A stretch of DNA of 64,000 bases from Amycolatopsis alba DSM 44262 (lineage in GTDB: Bacteria > Actinomycetota > Actinomycetes > Mycobacteriales > Pseudonocardiaceae): positions 1,761,021 to 1,825,020 of the forward strand of contig NZ_KB913032.1 of the NCBI RefSeq assembly GCF_000384215.1. The letters are read 5' to 3'. The notes below the pieces were generated by a model. The model worked only from the letters and a program-made list of their open reading frames with translations, was not told the origin of the DNA and did no database searches. Positions within the stretch are counted from its first letter, which is position 1, and every line of letters begins with the position of its first letter. The position numbers were made by a program, and so were the translations under genes. This document shows, piece after piece, positions 52,531-63,300 of this stretch.

Positions 52531-53576
52531 GCGCCCACCGCCACCGGGAACGCCTTGTCACGCATGGCCACGCGCACGGATTCGGCGTAGGTGGTGAACC
52601 AGCGATCCACGCGCCGGTGGGCGAGCTCGTCGAGCACTCCCCTGGCACGCAGCCATTCGTCGTCGTAGACCGAGTCGAGGTACTTCTCCCCGGCGTCGTT
52701 GCACAGCACCACGACGGCGCTTCCGGCCGGATACGCGTAGAGCCGCCGGAGCGCGACGTGGATCGCGCCGCCGGTGGTCCCGCCGACCAGCACGCCGGTG
52801 CGCCGGGCGACGACACGGGCACCGGCGAAGGCGTCGCTGTCGGACACCCGGTGCGCCTCGCCGATCAGCGACCGGTCCACGTTGTCTCCGACCGGGAATC
52901 CGGCGGGACTGCCCGCCCCGGTCTGGTGGTAGATCCCCGGCGCGCCACCGAAGATGATCGAACCGACGGGTTCGACGGCCACCGCGTGGGTGCCCGCTCC
53001 CGCCGCGCGCAGGGCGCGGGCCGTACCGCACAGCGAGCCGCCGGTGCCGATCGCCGCCACGAGCACGTCGACGTGGCCGAGCTGCCGCACCAGTTCCCGC
53101 GCCAGCCCGGCATATCCGTTGCCGTTGCCGGGATGGTTGTGCTGGTCGGGGTGGTACGCGCCGGTTTCGGCGGCGATCCGGGCCGCGACCCGCCGCCGCT
53201 GGACCGAGCTGACCCCACCGTCCGGCGGGCACTCGACGAACACCAGTTCCGCGCCCAGCGCGCGCAGCATCCCGAGCTTTTCGCGAGCGGCGTGATGGTC
53301 GACCACGGCGGTGAACCGGTAGCCGCGTTCCAGCGCGACGAGCGCGAGCCCGTTCCCGGTGTTGCCGGACGTGGGCTCGACGATGTGCCCGCCGGGCCGC
53401 AGCCTGCCCTCGAGTTCCGCCTCGTCGATCATCTGCCTCGCCATGCGCACCTTGCACGAGCCGGTCGGGTTGAGGTGGTCGAGTTTGAGCAGGAGCCGCG
53501 TCCCGGTACCGGTGCGCGCGAGCTCCAGCAGCGGCGTGTTCCCGATCAGGTCGGACGCGCGCTGGACGATCGTCAT
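52527..53576 (-). CDS. SbnA-like PLP-dependent synthase (cysteine-synthase fold)
   Basis: A protein of 349 residues. The PLP Lys is Lys42 (NPTGSCKVR), with a substrate loop TSGNTGNG and phosphate cradle GTGGSLCGTAR. It matches SbnA (2,3-diaminopropionate biosynthesis), which joins an amine to the beta carbon of O-phosphoserine. In this operon the likely amine donor is aspartate, giving an N-linked aspartate-diaminopropionate intermediate (inference). The start overlaps the decarboxylase stop (ATGA), and its stop overlaps the MATE start. From memory, a similar aesA-D set makes EDDS in Amycolatopsis japonicum. Confidence 0.82.
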   Translation of the reverse strand: MTIVQRASDLIGNTPLLELARTGTGTRLLLKLDHLNPTGSCKVRMARQMIDEAELEGRLRPGGHIVEPTSGNTGNGLALVALERGYRFTAVVDHHAAREKLGMLRALGAELVFVECPPDGGVSSVQRRRVAARIAAETGAYHPDQHNHPGNGNGYAGLARELVRQLGHVDVLVAAIGTGGSLCGTARALRAAGAGTHAVAVEPVGSIIFGGAPGIYHQTGAGSPAGFPVGDNVDRSLIGEAHRVSDSDAFAGARVVARRTGVLVGGTTGGAIHVALRRLYAYPAGSAVVVLCNDAGEKYLDSVYDDEWLRARGVLDELAHRRVDRWFTTYAESVRVAMRDKAFPVAVGA

Positions 53577-54919
53577 CGGATCTCCTGGATCGGGTGGTCG
53601 GTGTCGACGTGCCAGCGGTCGCCGTCGGCCACCACCTTCGGCGGCAGGGGAAGCTGATGGAATCCGCTCTCGTTCTTGTCCATCTGGTAGCCGGCGGTGT
53701 TGGGGTACACGAGCAGGTCACCGATCCGCGGCCGCGCGGGCAGCTCCACCGCGCGCCAGGTGAGCACGTCGTATTCCATGCAGCTCGAACCCGCGACGAT
53801 CGTGCGCACCGGCGTGCCGCCAGGACCGTCCCGGCGCACGAGGACCGGATCGGGCAGGAACTCGCTGCCCTTCCACTGCTCGGACAGGCTCATGGACAGG
53901 CCCGCGACCGTGGTGATCAGGTGGTCTTCGGCGGGTTTGCAGCCCAGTACCGGGAAAACCGTGAACCCGGCGCCGTCGACGAGGGCCCGGCCCGGTTCCA
54001 GCAGCAGTTCGATCCTGTTGTCGCGCAGGCGTTGCGCGAGCGGCTTGCCGTCGATCTCGTGCCGCAGGACGGCGGTGACCATCGCCGCGCCGGTCGGCGC
54101 CTGGTGGTACGGGTAGGTCGTGGCCGGGTTGCGCCGGGCGTGGAACCAGCCGTCGTGCCTGCCGGACTCGAACCGCGCCCAGCTCTCGGCGTCCACATAG
54201 GACACCGCGATCCCGCCGCCGATACTGATCTTCGACGCCGGATGCCCCAGCGTGCGGGCGTCGCGGCACAGTTCGATCAGCGACGCGGCGAGTTCGGCCC
54301 GCGGCACGGGGTCGTAACCGTCGAGGTGGAACGAGAAACCACGCAGGACGACCGGTTCGGCGCACCCCCGCACCGCCGCCTTCAAGGCGTCGGGGGCGAA
54401 CCCGAAGCGGCTGTCGGGCGCGGACGGCGGTCGCACCCGCAGCAGCACTTCGGCCGTCTCGCCCAGTTCGGTGGCCAGTCGCGCGACGCGTTCCAGTTCG
54501 TCGGCCGCGTCCACCGCGATGAGACAGCGATGCCGCAGGGCGAGCCAGAGGAGACCGTCCGGTTTGGCGGCGCCGGTCACCCCGATCGCCTCGCCTCGCA
54601 CGCCGTTGCCGAGGGCGTGCACGAGTTCGGGCACGCTCGCGACGTCGACCCCCGTACCGGGCCGGGTGCATTCCCGCAGCCAGGCCGCCGCTTTGTTCGC
54701 CTTCTTCCCGTAGTAGACGGTGCCCTCGACGCGTTCGGCGGCGAGCGCCGCGACCAGTTCCCCGAGGTTTCCGGCGAACGTGGCCGGATGGATCACGTGG
54801 AACGGGCCGCCGCCGACACCGCGGGCGATCTCCCACAGCGTCTCCGAGTCGCGCAACCGGCGCGCCCAGGGACGTTCGAGCGCGGGCAACGGCGGGGACA
54901 GGGTGTCGATCAGGTCCAC
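53573..54919 (-). CDS. PLP-dependent amino acid decarboxylase (fold type III)
   Basis: A protein of 448 residues of the diaminopimelate/ornithine decarboxylase family. The PLP Lys is Lys73 (VYYGKKANK), with a glycine-rich phosphate site ([10 protein letters not shown]) and the C-terminal catalytic Cys in SSCMEYDVL. It resembles SbnH. In a zincophore pathway it would remove the carboxylate from the diaminopropionate moiety, leaving an ethylenediamine bridge (inference). GTG 54919 overlaps the SbnB-like stop by 10 nt, and its own stop overlaps the SbnA-like start. Confidence 0.85.
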   Translation of the reverse strand: MDLIDTLSPPLPALERPWARRLRDSETLWEIARGVGGGPFHVIHPATFAGNLGELVAALAAERVEGTVYYGKKANKAAAWLRECTRPGTGVDVASVPELVHALGNGVRGEAIGVTGAAKPDGLLWLALRHRCLIAVDAADELERVARLATELGETAEVLLRVRPPSAPDSRFGFAPDALKAAVRGCAEPVVLRGFSFHLDGYDPVPRAELAASLIELCRDARTLGHPASKISIGGGIAVSYVDAESWARFESGRHDGWFHARRNPATTYPYHQAPTGAAMVTAVLRHEIDGKPLAQRLRDNRIELLLEPGRALVDGAGFTVFPVLGCKPAEDHLITTVAGLSMSLSEQWKGSEFLPDPVLVRRDGPGGTPVRTIVAGSSCMEYDVLTWRAVELPARPRIGDLLVYPNTAGYQMDKNESGFHQLPLPPKVVADGDRWHVDTDHPIQEIR

Positions 54920-55893
54920 AGGGCCACCTCGCGGCCGCGGCCAGCCGCGATGGCGCGGGCGGCCAGCGCGTGCGCCACCGGGATGTCGGTGATGATCATG
55001 CCGCTGCTGAACGCGAACACCCGGTCTTCGTCGCTACGCCGCCCTGGCGCGCGGCCGGCGAGGATCTCGGGAAGTTCGGCGTCGACGCGGAAGACGCCGT
55101 CCGGCCCCGCCATCCGCCGCCCGGTCACCTCGACCTGCGCGCCGCTGGTGGCCACGGTGTAGTCGGCTTCGGCGAGCGTCCCTTCCTGGACTCCCTTGCT
55201 GGCGACCGAGATCAGCAGCCCGCCCGGCGGCAGCCAGCCGAGGCGGATCTTCGGATGCGCGGCCCGGCCGGAGGCGGCGACCACGATGTCCGACTCACGC
55301 GCCGCGGCCTCCACGTCGTCGACGAGTTCGACCTCGCGCTCCGGGAACCGCTCCTTCAGTGCGGCGACGCTGTCACGCAGGCCGTCGGGATGCGTGCCGA
55401 ACAGCCGCAGCCGTGCGAGGTCCGGCACCGCGGTGAGCAGGTACGGCAGCGTCCGGATCCCTTGCGCCCCGGTGCCGACCATGAGCGCGGACCGCGCGCC
55501 CGGCCGGGCGCAGGAGCGCGCGATCAGCGCGGTGCTGGCGGGCGTGCGGGTGGCGCCGACGCGATGGCAGTCCATGAGCGCGAACGGCAGGCCGGTGGTG
55601 TCGTCGTAGAGGGTGATCGTCGTGTAGTACTTCTCGGCCGACGTACTGCCCTGCCGGTAGCTCGTCTTGAACGCGGCCTGTTCGAGCGAGCCGTCGTAGC
55701 CGAGCATCGAGTACGCGACGGCGTCCCGCGCGGGGTCCGGCATCGGCACCATCAGTTTCGCGGGGTTGCGCGACGTTCCGGCCGCGTAGGCCAGGTAGCC
55801 GTCTTCGACCATGGTGATCGCCTCGTGCGGGGTGAGCTCGAGGTGGTGCAGATCCGAGCGCGTGAGGATGTGCAGCGCGGGGCCGGAGTTCAT
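54910..55893 (-). CDS. SbnB/ornithine cyclodeaminase-like dehydrogenase
   Basis: A protein of 327 residues of the mu-crystallin/ornithine cyclodeaminase fold with a Rossmann motif [10 protein letters not shown] and the substrate part FKTSYRQGS. SbnB oxidises an N-linked intermediate using NAD in staphyloferrin B synthesis. Here a reductive or oxidative step in the opposite sense (joining to oxaloacetate) would complete the second succinate arm (inference). It is the first gene of the operon, 39 nt downstream of the Zur-like box, with AAAGGTGA upstream of ATG 55893. Confidence 0.85.
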   Translation of the reverse strand: MNSGPALHILTRSDLHHLELTPHEAITMVEDGYLAYAAGTSRNPAKLMVPMPDPARDAVAYSMLGYDGSLEQAAFKTSYRQGSTSAEKYYTTITLYDDTTGLPFALMDCHRVGATRTPASTALIARSCARPGARSALMVGTGAQGIRTLPYLLTAVPDLARLRLFGTHPDGLRDSVAALKERFPEREVELVDDVEAAARESDIVVAASGRAAHPKIRLGWLPPGGLLISVASKGVQEGTLAEADYTVATSGAQVEVTGRRMAGPDGVFRVDAELPEILAGRAPGRRSDEDRVFAFSSGMIITDIPVAHALAARAIAAGRGREVALWT

Positions 55894-55932
55894 GAACGGT
55901 CACCTTTCTGGTGGACAGGAACCGGCCGCAGC

Positions 55933-55957
55933 TTAATGAAAATGATTGTCCTTATCG
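55933..55957. promoter_or_regulatory. Zur-box-like operator
   Basis: TTAATGAAAATGATTGTCC lies within the 99-nt gap between the divergent metallophore operon and amidase gene. The core TGAAAATGATTGTCC (55937-55951) matches the actinobacterial Zur pattern TGAAAATGATTTTCA in 12 of 15 positions. It also resembles a Fur box, but the base pattern and the operon's enzymes favour zinc. Confidence 0.65.
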
Positions 55958-55979
55958 ATAACTGTGGTCCTTGTCACGC

Positions 55980-55985
55980 TAGGCT
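55980..55985 (+). promoter_or_regulatory. -10-like element of the amidase gene
   Basis: TAGGCT lies 7 nt before GTG 55993, spaced for a leaderless transcript. No convincing -35 is seen. The Zur-like box lies about 30-45 nt upstream. Confidence 0.35.
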
Positions 55986-55992
55986 GGCGGCC

Positions 55993-57321
55993 GTGAGAGG
56001 ACCTTGGAGCGTGGCGCGAAGCCGCTCGCTGGCTGAAGAAGTTCAGGATCTGCACGCCATCGGCTACCTCGCGCCGGAAGGCTCCTCGCCGCCGCGGGAA
56101 GGCCCGCTGGCAGGGGTTCCGGTGGTCGTCAAGGACAACATCCACGTCGCGGGCATGCCGAGCACCGCGGGCACCCCGGCGCTGGCGGACCACGTTCCGC
56201 GCGAGCACGCGAGTGTGGTCCGGCGGCTGATCGACGCGGGCGCCGTCGTCATCGGCAAGGCGACCATGCACGAACTCGCGTTCGGCATCACCTGCGACAC
56301 GACACCGGCCGGGCCGGTGCGCAACGCCTGCGACCCGTTCCGCTTCGCCGGGGGCAGCAGCGGCGGGACCGCGGTCGCCGTCGCGGCGCACATCGTCCCG
56401 GCGGGCCTCGGCACCGATACCGGAGGATCGCTGCGCGTCCCCGCCGCGCTCAACGGGGTTTGCGGCTTCCGGCCCACCACGGGCCGCTACCCGTCCGACG
56501 GCATCACCCCGTTGAGCAGCACACGGGACACCGCCGGGCCGATCGCCCGCACGGTCGACGATCTCGCGCTCCTCGACTCCGTCCTCGCGGCCGAGAAACC
56601 GGAAACCCTGCCGAGGATCGCGCCGTCGGCGATCCGGCTGGGCTTGCCGAGCGGCTTCTTGACCGGCGACCTGGACGACGAAGTCGGAGAACTGTGGGCC
56701 GTCGCGCTGACCCGGCTGCGCGCGGAGGGCGTCACCCTGGTGCCCGTCGACGACACCACGCTCGCCGGACTCAGCGCCGATCAGGGAATGCCGCTGGTGA
56801 TCCACGAAGCGGGCATCGGGCTTCGTGCCTACCTCGAGGAATACGTGCCCGGCGTCTCGTTCGAGCAGCTCGTCCGCGAGGTCGCCGCGCCCGACGTCCT
56901 GGCGATCTTCACCGGCTCGGTCCTACCGGGTGTCGATCCGGCCGTCTACGAGGCGGCCCTCGCCACCCGTTCGGCCCTGCGCGACACCTACGCGAGGCTC
57001 TTCCGTGAGGGCGGCATCGACGCACTCGCCTTTCCCACCACACCGGCGACGGCGCGGGACTTCACGGACGTCGAGAGTTTCGTGCACAACGGGCGTGTGG
57101 TCGCGACGTTCCCGACCTTCATCCGCAACTGCCAGCCCGGCAGCATCGCGGGTGTCCCCGGCCTGACGGTCCCGATGGGCCGGGGAGGGAAGGGCCTGCC
57201 CGCCGGGCTCGCGCTCGACGGCGTGGTCGGCGAAGACCGGAAACTGCTGGCCATCGGGGATTCCGTCGAGCGGGTCTTGCGGATCAACCCGTTCGGATAC
57301 TGGCCTGAAGCGCGTGGATGA
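55993..57321 (+). CDS. Amidase-signature family amidase
   Basis: A protein of 442 residues of the amidase-signature family. Triad: Lys47 (VVVKDNIH), the cis-Ser in GGSSGG (122-123) and nucleophile Ser146 (GTDTGGSLR). The sequence resembles indoleacetamide/mandelamide hydrolases (NTAGTPAL-like [20 protein letters not shown]). It hydrolyses an amide or nitrile-derived amide; the substrate is unknown. GTG 55993 (leaderless) and GTG 56011 are both possible. It is divergent from the metallophore operon and may share its zinc control. Confidence 0.85.
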   Translation: MRGPWSVARSRSLAEEVQDLHAIGYLAPEGSSPPREGPLAGVPVVVKDNIHVAGMPSTAGTPALADHVPREHASVVRRLIDAGAVVIGKATMHELAFGITCDTTPAGPVRNACDPFRFAGGSSGGTAVAVAAHIVPAGLGTDTGGSLRVPAALNGVCGFRPTTGRYPSDGITPLSSTRDTAGPIARTVDDLALLDSVLAAEKPETLPRIAPSAIRLGLPSGFLTGDLDDEVGELWAVALTRLRAEGVTLVPVDDTTLAGLSADQGMPLVIHEAGIGLRAYLEEYVPGVSFEQLVREVAAPDVLAIFTGSVLPGVDPAVYEAALATRSALRDTYARLFREGGIDALAFPTTPATARDFTDVESFVHNGRVVATFPTFIRNCQPGSIAGVPGLTVPMGRGGKGLPAGLALDGVVGEDRKLLAIGDSVERVLRINPFGYWPEARG

Positions 57322-58153
57322 GCGCCGCGGCGGCGGGCGGGTCCGGCGGATCGCCGTACGTGACGGCGTAGATCTGGCGAGGATCCCCGGCCAGTTCGGT
57401 GGCGTGGATACCCGGCAGCCGGTGGGCGCGCAACGCCAGCCGGGGCAGCGTGGTCACCCCCATCCGCGCGGCGACCAGCGCCTGCATGACGACGATGTCG
57501 TCGCTGACCAGGGAAATCCGCGGCGAGAACCCGGCGCGCGCGCAGATCGTGACGAGCTCGTCCTGGCAACGGCCGCAGCCGCCGATCCAGGTGGAGTCAC
57601 GGTGGTCGGCGATGGTCTGCCCCGGTTCGCTGGAGAGCAGGTAGATCGGGTCTTCGAGGAGATGGACCAGCCGTAGTCCCTGTTCCTCGCGAGGTGTGTC
57701 GGCGTACCGGAAGATCAGGGCGACGTCGATCCGCCCTTCCCGCAGCATGCGCAGCGCCTCGCCGGGGTGTTCGTCGATCAGCCCCAGCTCGATCCCCGGA
57801 TGGGCGCGGGCCAGCGCGGCGGCCGCGCCGGGAACGATGGTGCTCAGGATCGACTGGAACCCGGCCAGCCGGACCCGCCCGGCCCGCAGCCCCACCTGCG
57901 CGGCCAGTTCGACCTCGGCGCCTTCGACCCGGCCGACGATCTCGGCCGCGCGGGCGGCGAGCAGTTTCCCTTCCGGGGTGAGCCGGATACCGCGGCCGAT
58001 CCGCTGGATCAATTTCGCGCCGGTGGCGGCTTCCAACCGCGAAAGATGGTGGCTCACCGCCGGTTGGGTGTAATGCAGTTCCTTCGCCGCCGCGGTCATC
58101 GAACCGTGCCTGGCGACAGCCGCCAGCACCGAGAGCTGGACCAGATTCAGCAT
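57284..58153 (-). CDS. LysR-family transcriptional regulator
   Basis: A protein of 289 residues. The N-terminal winged helix reads [35 protein letters not shown]; the C-terminal two-lobe ligand domain follows. Its 3' end overlaps the convergent amidase gene by 38 nt. It may control the amidase or the cupin-like gene, which is divergent from it by 94 nt. Confidence 0.92.
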   Translation of the reverse strand: MLNLVQLSVLAAVARHGSMTAAAKELHYTQPAVSHHLSRLEAATGAKLIQRIGRGIRLTPEGKLLAARAAEIVGRVEGAEVELAAQVGLRAGRVRLAGFQSILSTIVPGAAAALARAHPGIELGLIDEHPGEALRMLREGRIDVALIFRYADTPREEQGLRLVHLLEDPIYLLSSEPGQTIADHRDSTWIGGCGRCQDELVTICARAGFSPRISLVSDDIVVMQALVAARMGVTTLPRLALRAHRLPGIHATELAGDPRQIYAVTYGDPPDPPAAAALIHALQASIRTG

Positions 58154-58247
58154 ACATAAAGACTACCTATGAAAACGTGAGAACGTCGGCATTGGACGCC
58201 GGTCGAACAGCCGACCACGATGGGAAGTGACCGGAAGGAGAAAAGCG

Positions 58248-58787
58248 ATGAGCGTCGCTTCCACGAATGTCAGACCCGGCCTCGCGGAGCTGATAGAACG
58301 GCTCCGGAAGTGCACCGGGAGAGCGAACGAACCCCTTGTCACCGCACAGGCCGTCGCCTCCGTTCTCACCGAGCTCCGGCCGACAACGGAGCTGCTCGGC
58401 GAGAAGGAACTGGAGGGGTCCGCGAGCGGGTACACCCGCACCACGCTGCACGCCGAAGCGAACTTCTCGATCACCGCGCTGGTCTGGCGGCCCGGTCAGC
58501 GCACCGAGATCCACGACCATCTGGTGTGGTGCACATTCCTTGTCCTCCAAGGAACCGAGACGGAGACCATCTTCGACATCGAAGGCGACCGGCTGGTCCG
58601 GACGGCCCAGCGGCGACGGCCCGCCGGCTCGGTCAGCGGCGTCGCGCCCCCCGACGACATCCACCAGGTGCACAACGCGGGCGACACCGTCGCCGTCACC
58701 CTGCACGTGTACGGCGCCGACCTCAGCAAGGGCACCAGCGTGCGCCGCAATTACCAGGTACGGTCCGCGCCGACCTATAACTCGTGA
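58248..58787 (+). CDS. Cysteine dioxygenase-like cupin enzyme
   Basis: A double-stranded beta-helix metal enzyme of 179 residues. Iron/metal ligands are in EIHDHLVWC and the later HNAGD/LHVYGADL positions; the pattern fits the bacterial cysteine dioxygenase-like (CDO type I) family. GGAAGGAG lies 7 nt before ATG 58248; the earlier in-frame ATG lacks a site. The exact thiol or acid substrate is not visible. Confidence 0.82.
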   Translation: MSVASTNVRPGLAELIERLRKCTGRANEPLVTAQAVASVLTELRPTTELLGEKELEGSASGYTRTTLHAEANFSITALVWRPGQRTEIHDHLVWCTFLVLQGTETETIFDIEGDRLVRTAQRRRPAGSVSGVAPPDDIHQVHNAGDTVAVTLHVYGADLSKGTSVRRNYQVRSAPTYNS

Positions 58788-58862
58788 GCATTACCCCATT
58801 GCGACCAAGGCATTCGTCCGGCAATTCTTTTCACGTCGTGACAATTCGTCTCGTCAATTCCG

Positions 58863-59015
58863 CTAGCGCCGGGCGGCGGTCGCCGACGGAAGCCCACTGA
58901 ACCGCGATCGGTACGCACCGGCGAATCCGCCGGGATGGGTCATGCCCCAGTGGCAGGCGATTTCCCCGACTCGGTCATCGGTCGACAGCGATCGCCGCCC
59001 TCGAACAGGAGCGGC
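58863..59015 (-). pseudogene. Remnant of an AraC-family regulator (C-terminal HTH)
   Basis: Reading the minus strand, TAG (58865-58863) ends a short frame that reads LSTDDRVGEIACHWGMTH and continues PGGFAGAYRSRFSGLPS. This is the second helix-turn-helix and tail of AraC-family proteins (compare IAxRWGFxHxGRFAxAYR). The upstream part is gone, so only about 50 codons remain. It lies between the cupin-like gene and the membrane-protein gene of the CHAT module. Confidence 0.65.
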
Positions 59016-59068
59016 GGCATCGCGAGTCGTATCCGCTCATCGAAGCCTGCCACCAACGTCAGCGCAGC

Positions 59069-59962
59069 TCAGCGGCCCTTGCGGAAGATCGCGGTCACCT
59101 GGGCGCCCTCGTCGACCTCCACCGGCCCGGCCGCGCGCCGGGTCTCGACACCGACCGCGTCCGCCAGCGCGCAGCCGTACAGGTCGAGCGCGGACTCGGC
59201 CAGTGCGGTCAGGTCGGTGATCGCGGACCGGCCGCGTACCCAGCCCGTCGTGCCGATCACCAGCGCCACCACGATGGCGGGCCACCAAAACGCTCCGAGC
59301 AGCAGCGTCGGCCAGGCCCAGCTGGAGACCGTGACCGCCGCCGCGAACGCCCCGTTCGCGGCGGTGATCTCGGCCCGCGCGGTCTCCGGCATGGTGAGCC
59401 AGAAACGGGGCCACGCGAAGGGAAGATCCAGGCCGTAGCGTTCGGCCGCGATCGCTTCCACCGCGTGGATCCGGTCGCCCATCCAGGTCGGCCTGCCCGG
59501 ACGCGCCATCGCGACCGCGTTCATCCGTGCGGTGGCCCGGTCGATCTTGTCCTGCTGCGCGGCGCTCCGGGTCGCCGCCGGTTCCGCGGCCTCCAGGTCC
59601 AGCCGCCGTCGCAGGCGCCGTTCCCATTTCCGGACCCGCCGGGCCGTCAGGATCGCTCCCGGCCACTGGCCGAGCCACAGTGCGCGGGTGACCCCAGCCA
59701 TGGCTTGCACCACCAGGCCGACACCGGCCGACGCGAGCAGGGCCACCACGAACACGACCGCCTGCACGGTGCCCGCCCGGCCGGCGATGGACGTCGCCGC
59801 CGTCGTGAACACGTTCGACGCCGCCGAGAGGTCCAGCGCGTGAGCGTGCCCCAGCCGGACCCCGGCGAAGGCGCCGACGACGAACAACGCGCCGGGGACC
59901 AGCAGGAGGCCGACCCAGCGTTGCGCGAGGGTTTTCGCCAGTTCCTTGAAGAAGTCGCTCAT
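59069..59962 (-). CDS. Membrane protein of the CHAT module
   Basis: A protein of 297 residues. Hydrophobic helices at about 16-38, 62-90 and a long pair at about 200-240 give roughly four membrane spans, with a cytoplasmic helical loop rich in Arg/Glu/Ala between spans 2 and 3. ATG 59962 overlaps the stop of the upstream Cys-motif gene (ATGA). The family is unknown. Coupling with the small protein and divergence from the TPR-CHAT gene suggest a membrane partner of that system. Confidence 0.7.
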   Translation of the reverse strand: MSDFFKELAKTLAQRWVGLLLVPGALFVVGAFAGVRLGHAHALDLSAASNVFTTAATSIAGRAGTVQAVVFVVALLASAGVGLVVQAMAGVTRALWLGQWPGAILTARRVRKWERRLRRRLDLEAAEPAATRSAAQQDKIDRATARMNAVAMARPGRPTWMGDRIHAVEAIAAERYGLDLPFAWPRFWLTMPETARAEITAANGAFAAAVTVSSWAWPTLLLGAFWWPAIVVALVIGTTGWVRGRSAITDLTALAESALDLYGCALADAVGVETRRAAGPVEVDEGAQVTAIFRKGR

Positions 59963-60309
59963 CGAAGGCGCTTCATCGCGGAGTCCGTCAGCTGACAGCG
60001 GGGAACCGGCCCGGCGGGGACCGGCCGTTCCTCGCGTGAACAATGGCCGTGCGGGCAGCCGAACAGTTCCTCGTGTGCCCGGCCGGTGCCCGCGCCGGGC
60101 AGTCCGCCGTGCAGCGAACGGTTCCCGGTGGCCGGGTCGATGCCGAAGTACCGGTCGAGCAGTCCGGAGATCGGCCTGCCCTCGACCGCGGCCCGTTCTA
60201 TCCGGGCCAGCTGCCCGTGTTTGGTCTCGTCGAGCCGCGCGACCTCGGCGCGAAAATCCGGGAGACCGAGACAGAACCGTGCCACCACTTGCCGTTCCGT
60301 GTCGTCCAT
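59959..60309 (-). CDS. Small Cys-motif protein (CATRA-associated small protein-like)
   Basis: A protein of 116 residues. N-terminal helical domain (about 1-60), a Gly-rich stretch (HGGLPGAGTGR), then CPHGHCSREERPVPAGPVPRC (Cys85, Cys90, Cys105) and a basic tail. The CP-x3-C-x-R ... P-x-C pattern is like the small protein partner of CHAT/TPR conflict systems (CATASP, from memory). A GGGGGAG site is 6 nt before ATG 60309. It overlaps the membrane gene. Confidence 0.65.
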   Translation of the reverse strand: MDDTERQVVARFCLGLPDFRAEVARLDETKHGQLARIERAAVEGRPISGLLDRYFGIDPATGNRSLHGGLPGAGTGRAHEELFGCPHGHCSREERPVPAGPVPRCQLTDSAMKRLR

Positions 60310-60350
60310 CCGGTTCTCCCCCGCTCTCTGTCCTGTTACCGTATCGACTG

Positions 60351-63300
60351 GTGGCACATTATGAGGCGCTGAATCGATTGTCCGCCCGGCTGGCCGAATT
60401 CACGGGATCGGGCAAGCCGGAAATGGTGTTCACGAAGGCGATCACGGCCGACGCGGAAGCCTTGGCACCGATGGCTTTGTCCGGCACGGATGACCAAGCG
60501 GCCTCGGCGTGCCAGGTGCTCGGGTGGTTGTATTTCTTCCGCTGCTCCGTGCTGGACACGGACGCCAAGTACGCGGAGCTGGCCAAGGCGCTCACCTTTC
60601 TCACCCGTGTGGCGGATCAACCGGCCGCACTGCCCGAGCCCGTGCGAGCGCTCATCGGCCCGCTGGCCGACACGAACACCCAGGCCGAGATCGGGCGCGA
60701 CCTGCTGCTCACCGGTTCGCGCTCCCCCGATCCGCATCTGCTCGACTCCGGGATCATGCTGCTGTCGGCGGCGGTCGCCGGGGATCCCCGCGCCGGCAGC
60801 CGGATCGCGCTGCTCATCGTGGGCTACCAATGGCGTTACCGGCGCACCCGCCGCGTCGACGATCTGGAGCGGGCCATCGAAACGGGCGAGCACGCGATCC
60901 GCGTTCTCGCCACGGATCACCCGGAAATCGCGGGAATCCTGTCGAATCTCGGCGTGGCCTATCGCTCCCGGTTCGGGCGGACCGACGCGTTACCGGATCT
61001 GAACCGCTCGATCGAACTGACCACGACGGCGGCGAACTCGTGTCCCGACGGCGATCCCCAGCGCTTGGCCTGTCTGGCGAATCTCGCCGACACCTGTTGC
61101 GAGCGGTCGATCAGGACCGGCGACCTCGGCGACCTGGCCGCCGCGATCGGCTACGCCGAGCAGGCTTTGGCCAGTACACCCGCCGGAGACCCGGAGCACG
61201 CGAGCTGCCTGGCGAGGGTCGGCGCGATCCATTTCCGCCGGTACGAACGGTTGGGCGACGTCGCCGACCTGCGGCACGCGATCGAGTTCGAGGAGCGGGC
61301 ACTCGCGGCGGAACCGGACCTGTTCAAGCCGCTGACCGACCTGTGCGTGCTGTATCGCGAGCGGTACCAGCGGCTCGGCGAGGTCGCCGATCTGCGCCGG
61401 GCCGTGGAGTCGGGTGAGCGGGCGCTGGCGTCGCTGCCCGGCGACGACGCGCGCCGGTCCATTCCGGCGTCCATGCTCAACCTTGCCTGTCGCCACCTTT
61501 ACGAGGCGACGCAGGACCTGGACCAGCTACGGCGCGCGGTCGGCTACGGCAGGCTGGCGGTGTCGGCGAGTCCGGCCGGTTCACCGGATCGGGCGAGCGC
61601 GCTCGGCAATCTCAGCCCGGCGCTGCAACGGCTCTACGAGCACACCGGCCTGCTTTCGGATCTCCAGCAGGCCATCGACGTGGACGAGGAAGCACTCGCG
61701 CTGCTGCCCGACGGTCATCCGACCCGCATCACGTCCCTGTCCAATCTCTGCGTCGCTTACCGGAGCCGGGCGGAGCACACCGAGGCGTCCGCGGACCGGG
61801 CGCGCGCCATCGAACTGGGTGAGCGGGCGCTGGCCGCCATCCCCGCCGACGATCCGACCCGGATCGTCACCGTCCGGACGGTGTCCGCCGCGTACCGGGA
61901 ACAGTTCAAGCACCACGGCGACATCACCCAGCTGAACCGGGCGATCGAACTCGCCCAGCTCGCGCTGGACACGCTGCCCGCCGATCATCCGACGCGCCAT
62001 CGCTGTCTGTCCGATCTCAACACCGTCCACCAGCTCCGGCACCGGCATTCCGCCGACGCGGCGGACATCCGGCGCGGTATCGAGTTCCAGGAGCAGGCGC
62101 TGGCATGCCTGCCGTCCGGCCATCCGGACCTGGCCTTGGTGGCCGCGAACCTGGGCCAGGCGCACCACCAGTTCGCCACCACCACCGGCCGCCCCGTGGA
62201 CGAGGACCGCCTCGGCCCCCTCATCGACGTGATCGTCGCATCGGCCGCCACGGCGTCGACGACGCAGCAAGTGCGCTCGTATCACGTGGCGGGCAGGGTG
62301 GCGACGGTGCTCGGCGACCACCTCCGTGCCGCGGCACTGCTGGACTCGGCCGCCGCGCTGTTGCCGTCGCTCCCGCCGTCCGGCGCGAACTGGCGCGACC
62401 GCGAATACCGGATAGGCCAGTACACGGGGCTGGTGCGGGAAAGCATCGCCGCGCACTGCGCCGTCGACGATCCGGCGGGCGCCGTCGAGGCGGCTGAACG
62501 CGGCCGGGGCATCCTGCTGGCCGCCGAACTCGGTGTCAGCGCCGGTCCCGTCGCGGCGCCGGCGTTCCCCGAACTGCGGACGGCGGCGGCCGACGGGGCG
62601 GTGGTGCTGGTCAACACCGATCTCCGCCAGGGTGAGGCGATCATCGTCACGGCCACCGGCGACCCGATCCACGTCCGCCTGCCCGGCCTCGGCGGCGACG
62701 AACTCCACCAGCGGGTCCAGCACCTCATCGACGTCAACCAGCGAACCGGGTTCGCCGCCGTCCTGCACCAGCGGCGGGTCGTCCCGGACATCGTCGGCTG
62801 GCTGTGGGACGTCGCCGTCGCCCCGATCCTGGCCGCCCTGCCCGACACGGACCGGGTGTGGTGGATGCCGACCGACCTGCTCGGCCTGTTCCCGTGGCAC
62901 GCGGCCGGGCATCCCGGCGAACCGGGCGCGCTGGACGCCGTGGTCTCCTCCTACACGGCGACCCTGCGCACGTTGTCCCACGCCCGGTCCCGCCCGCCGT
63001 CGACCGAACGCAGGCAACTGACCGTCGCCGTCCGAGACGCCCAGGGCGCGGCTCCGCTGCCTGCCACCGTCAGCGAAGCGGAGCACCTCCACGGCGCCCA
63101 TCCCGGCTTGCCGCTGCTGATCGACGAGAACGCCACGGCCGACGCCGTGCTCACCGCCCTGCGCGGATCCACCTGGGCCCATTTCGCCTGCCACGCCGAC
63201 GCCGATCTGCTCGTTCCCTCACGCAGCGGAATCCGGCTGTACGACGGGATCCTGACGCTTTCGGAGATCAGCCGTCTGCGGCTGGCCGACGCCGAGCTGG

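Noticed and set aside
52527..55893. Staphyloferrin B biosynthesis
   Set aside because: The SbnA/B/H-like genes are present but no NIS synthetases (SbnC/E/F types) or citrate synthase are nearby; the exporter is MATE, not MFS.
55933..55957. Reading the box as an iron (Fur/IdeR) site
   Set aside because: The TTAGGTTAGGCTAACC type of actinobacterial iron boxes is absent; the TGAAAATGATT core and pathway fit Zur better, though iron control cannot be excluded.
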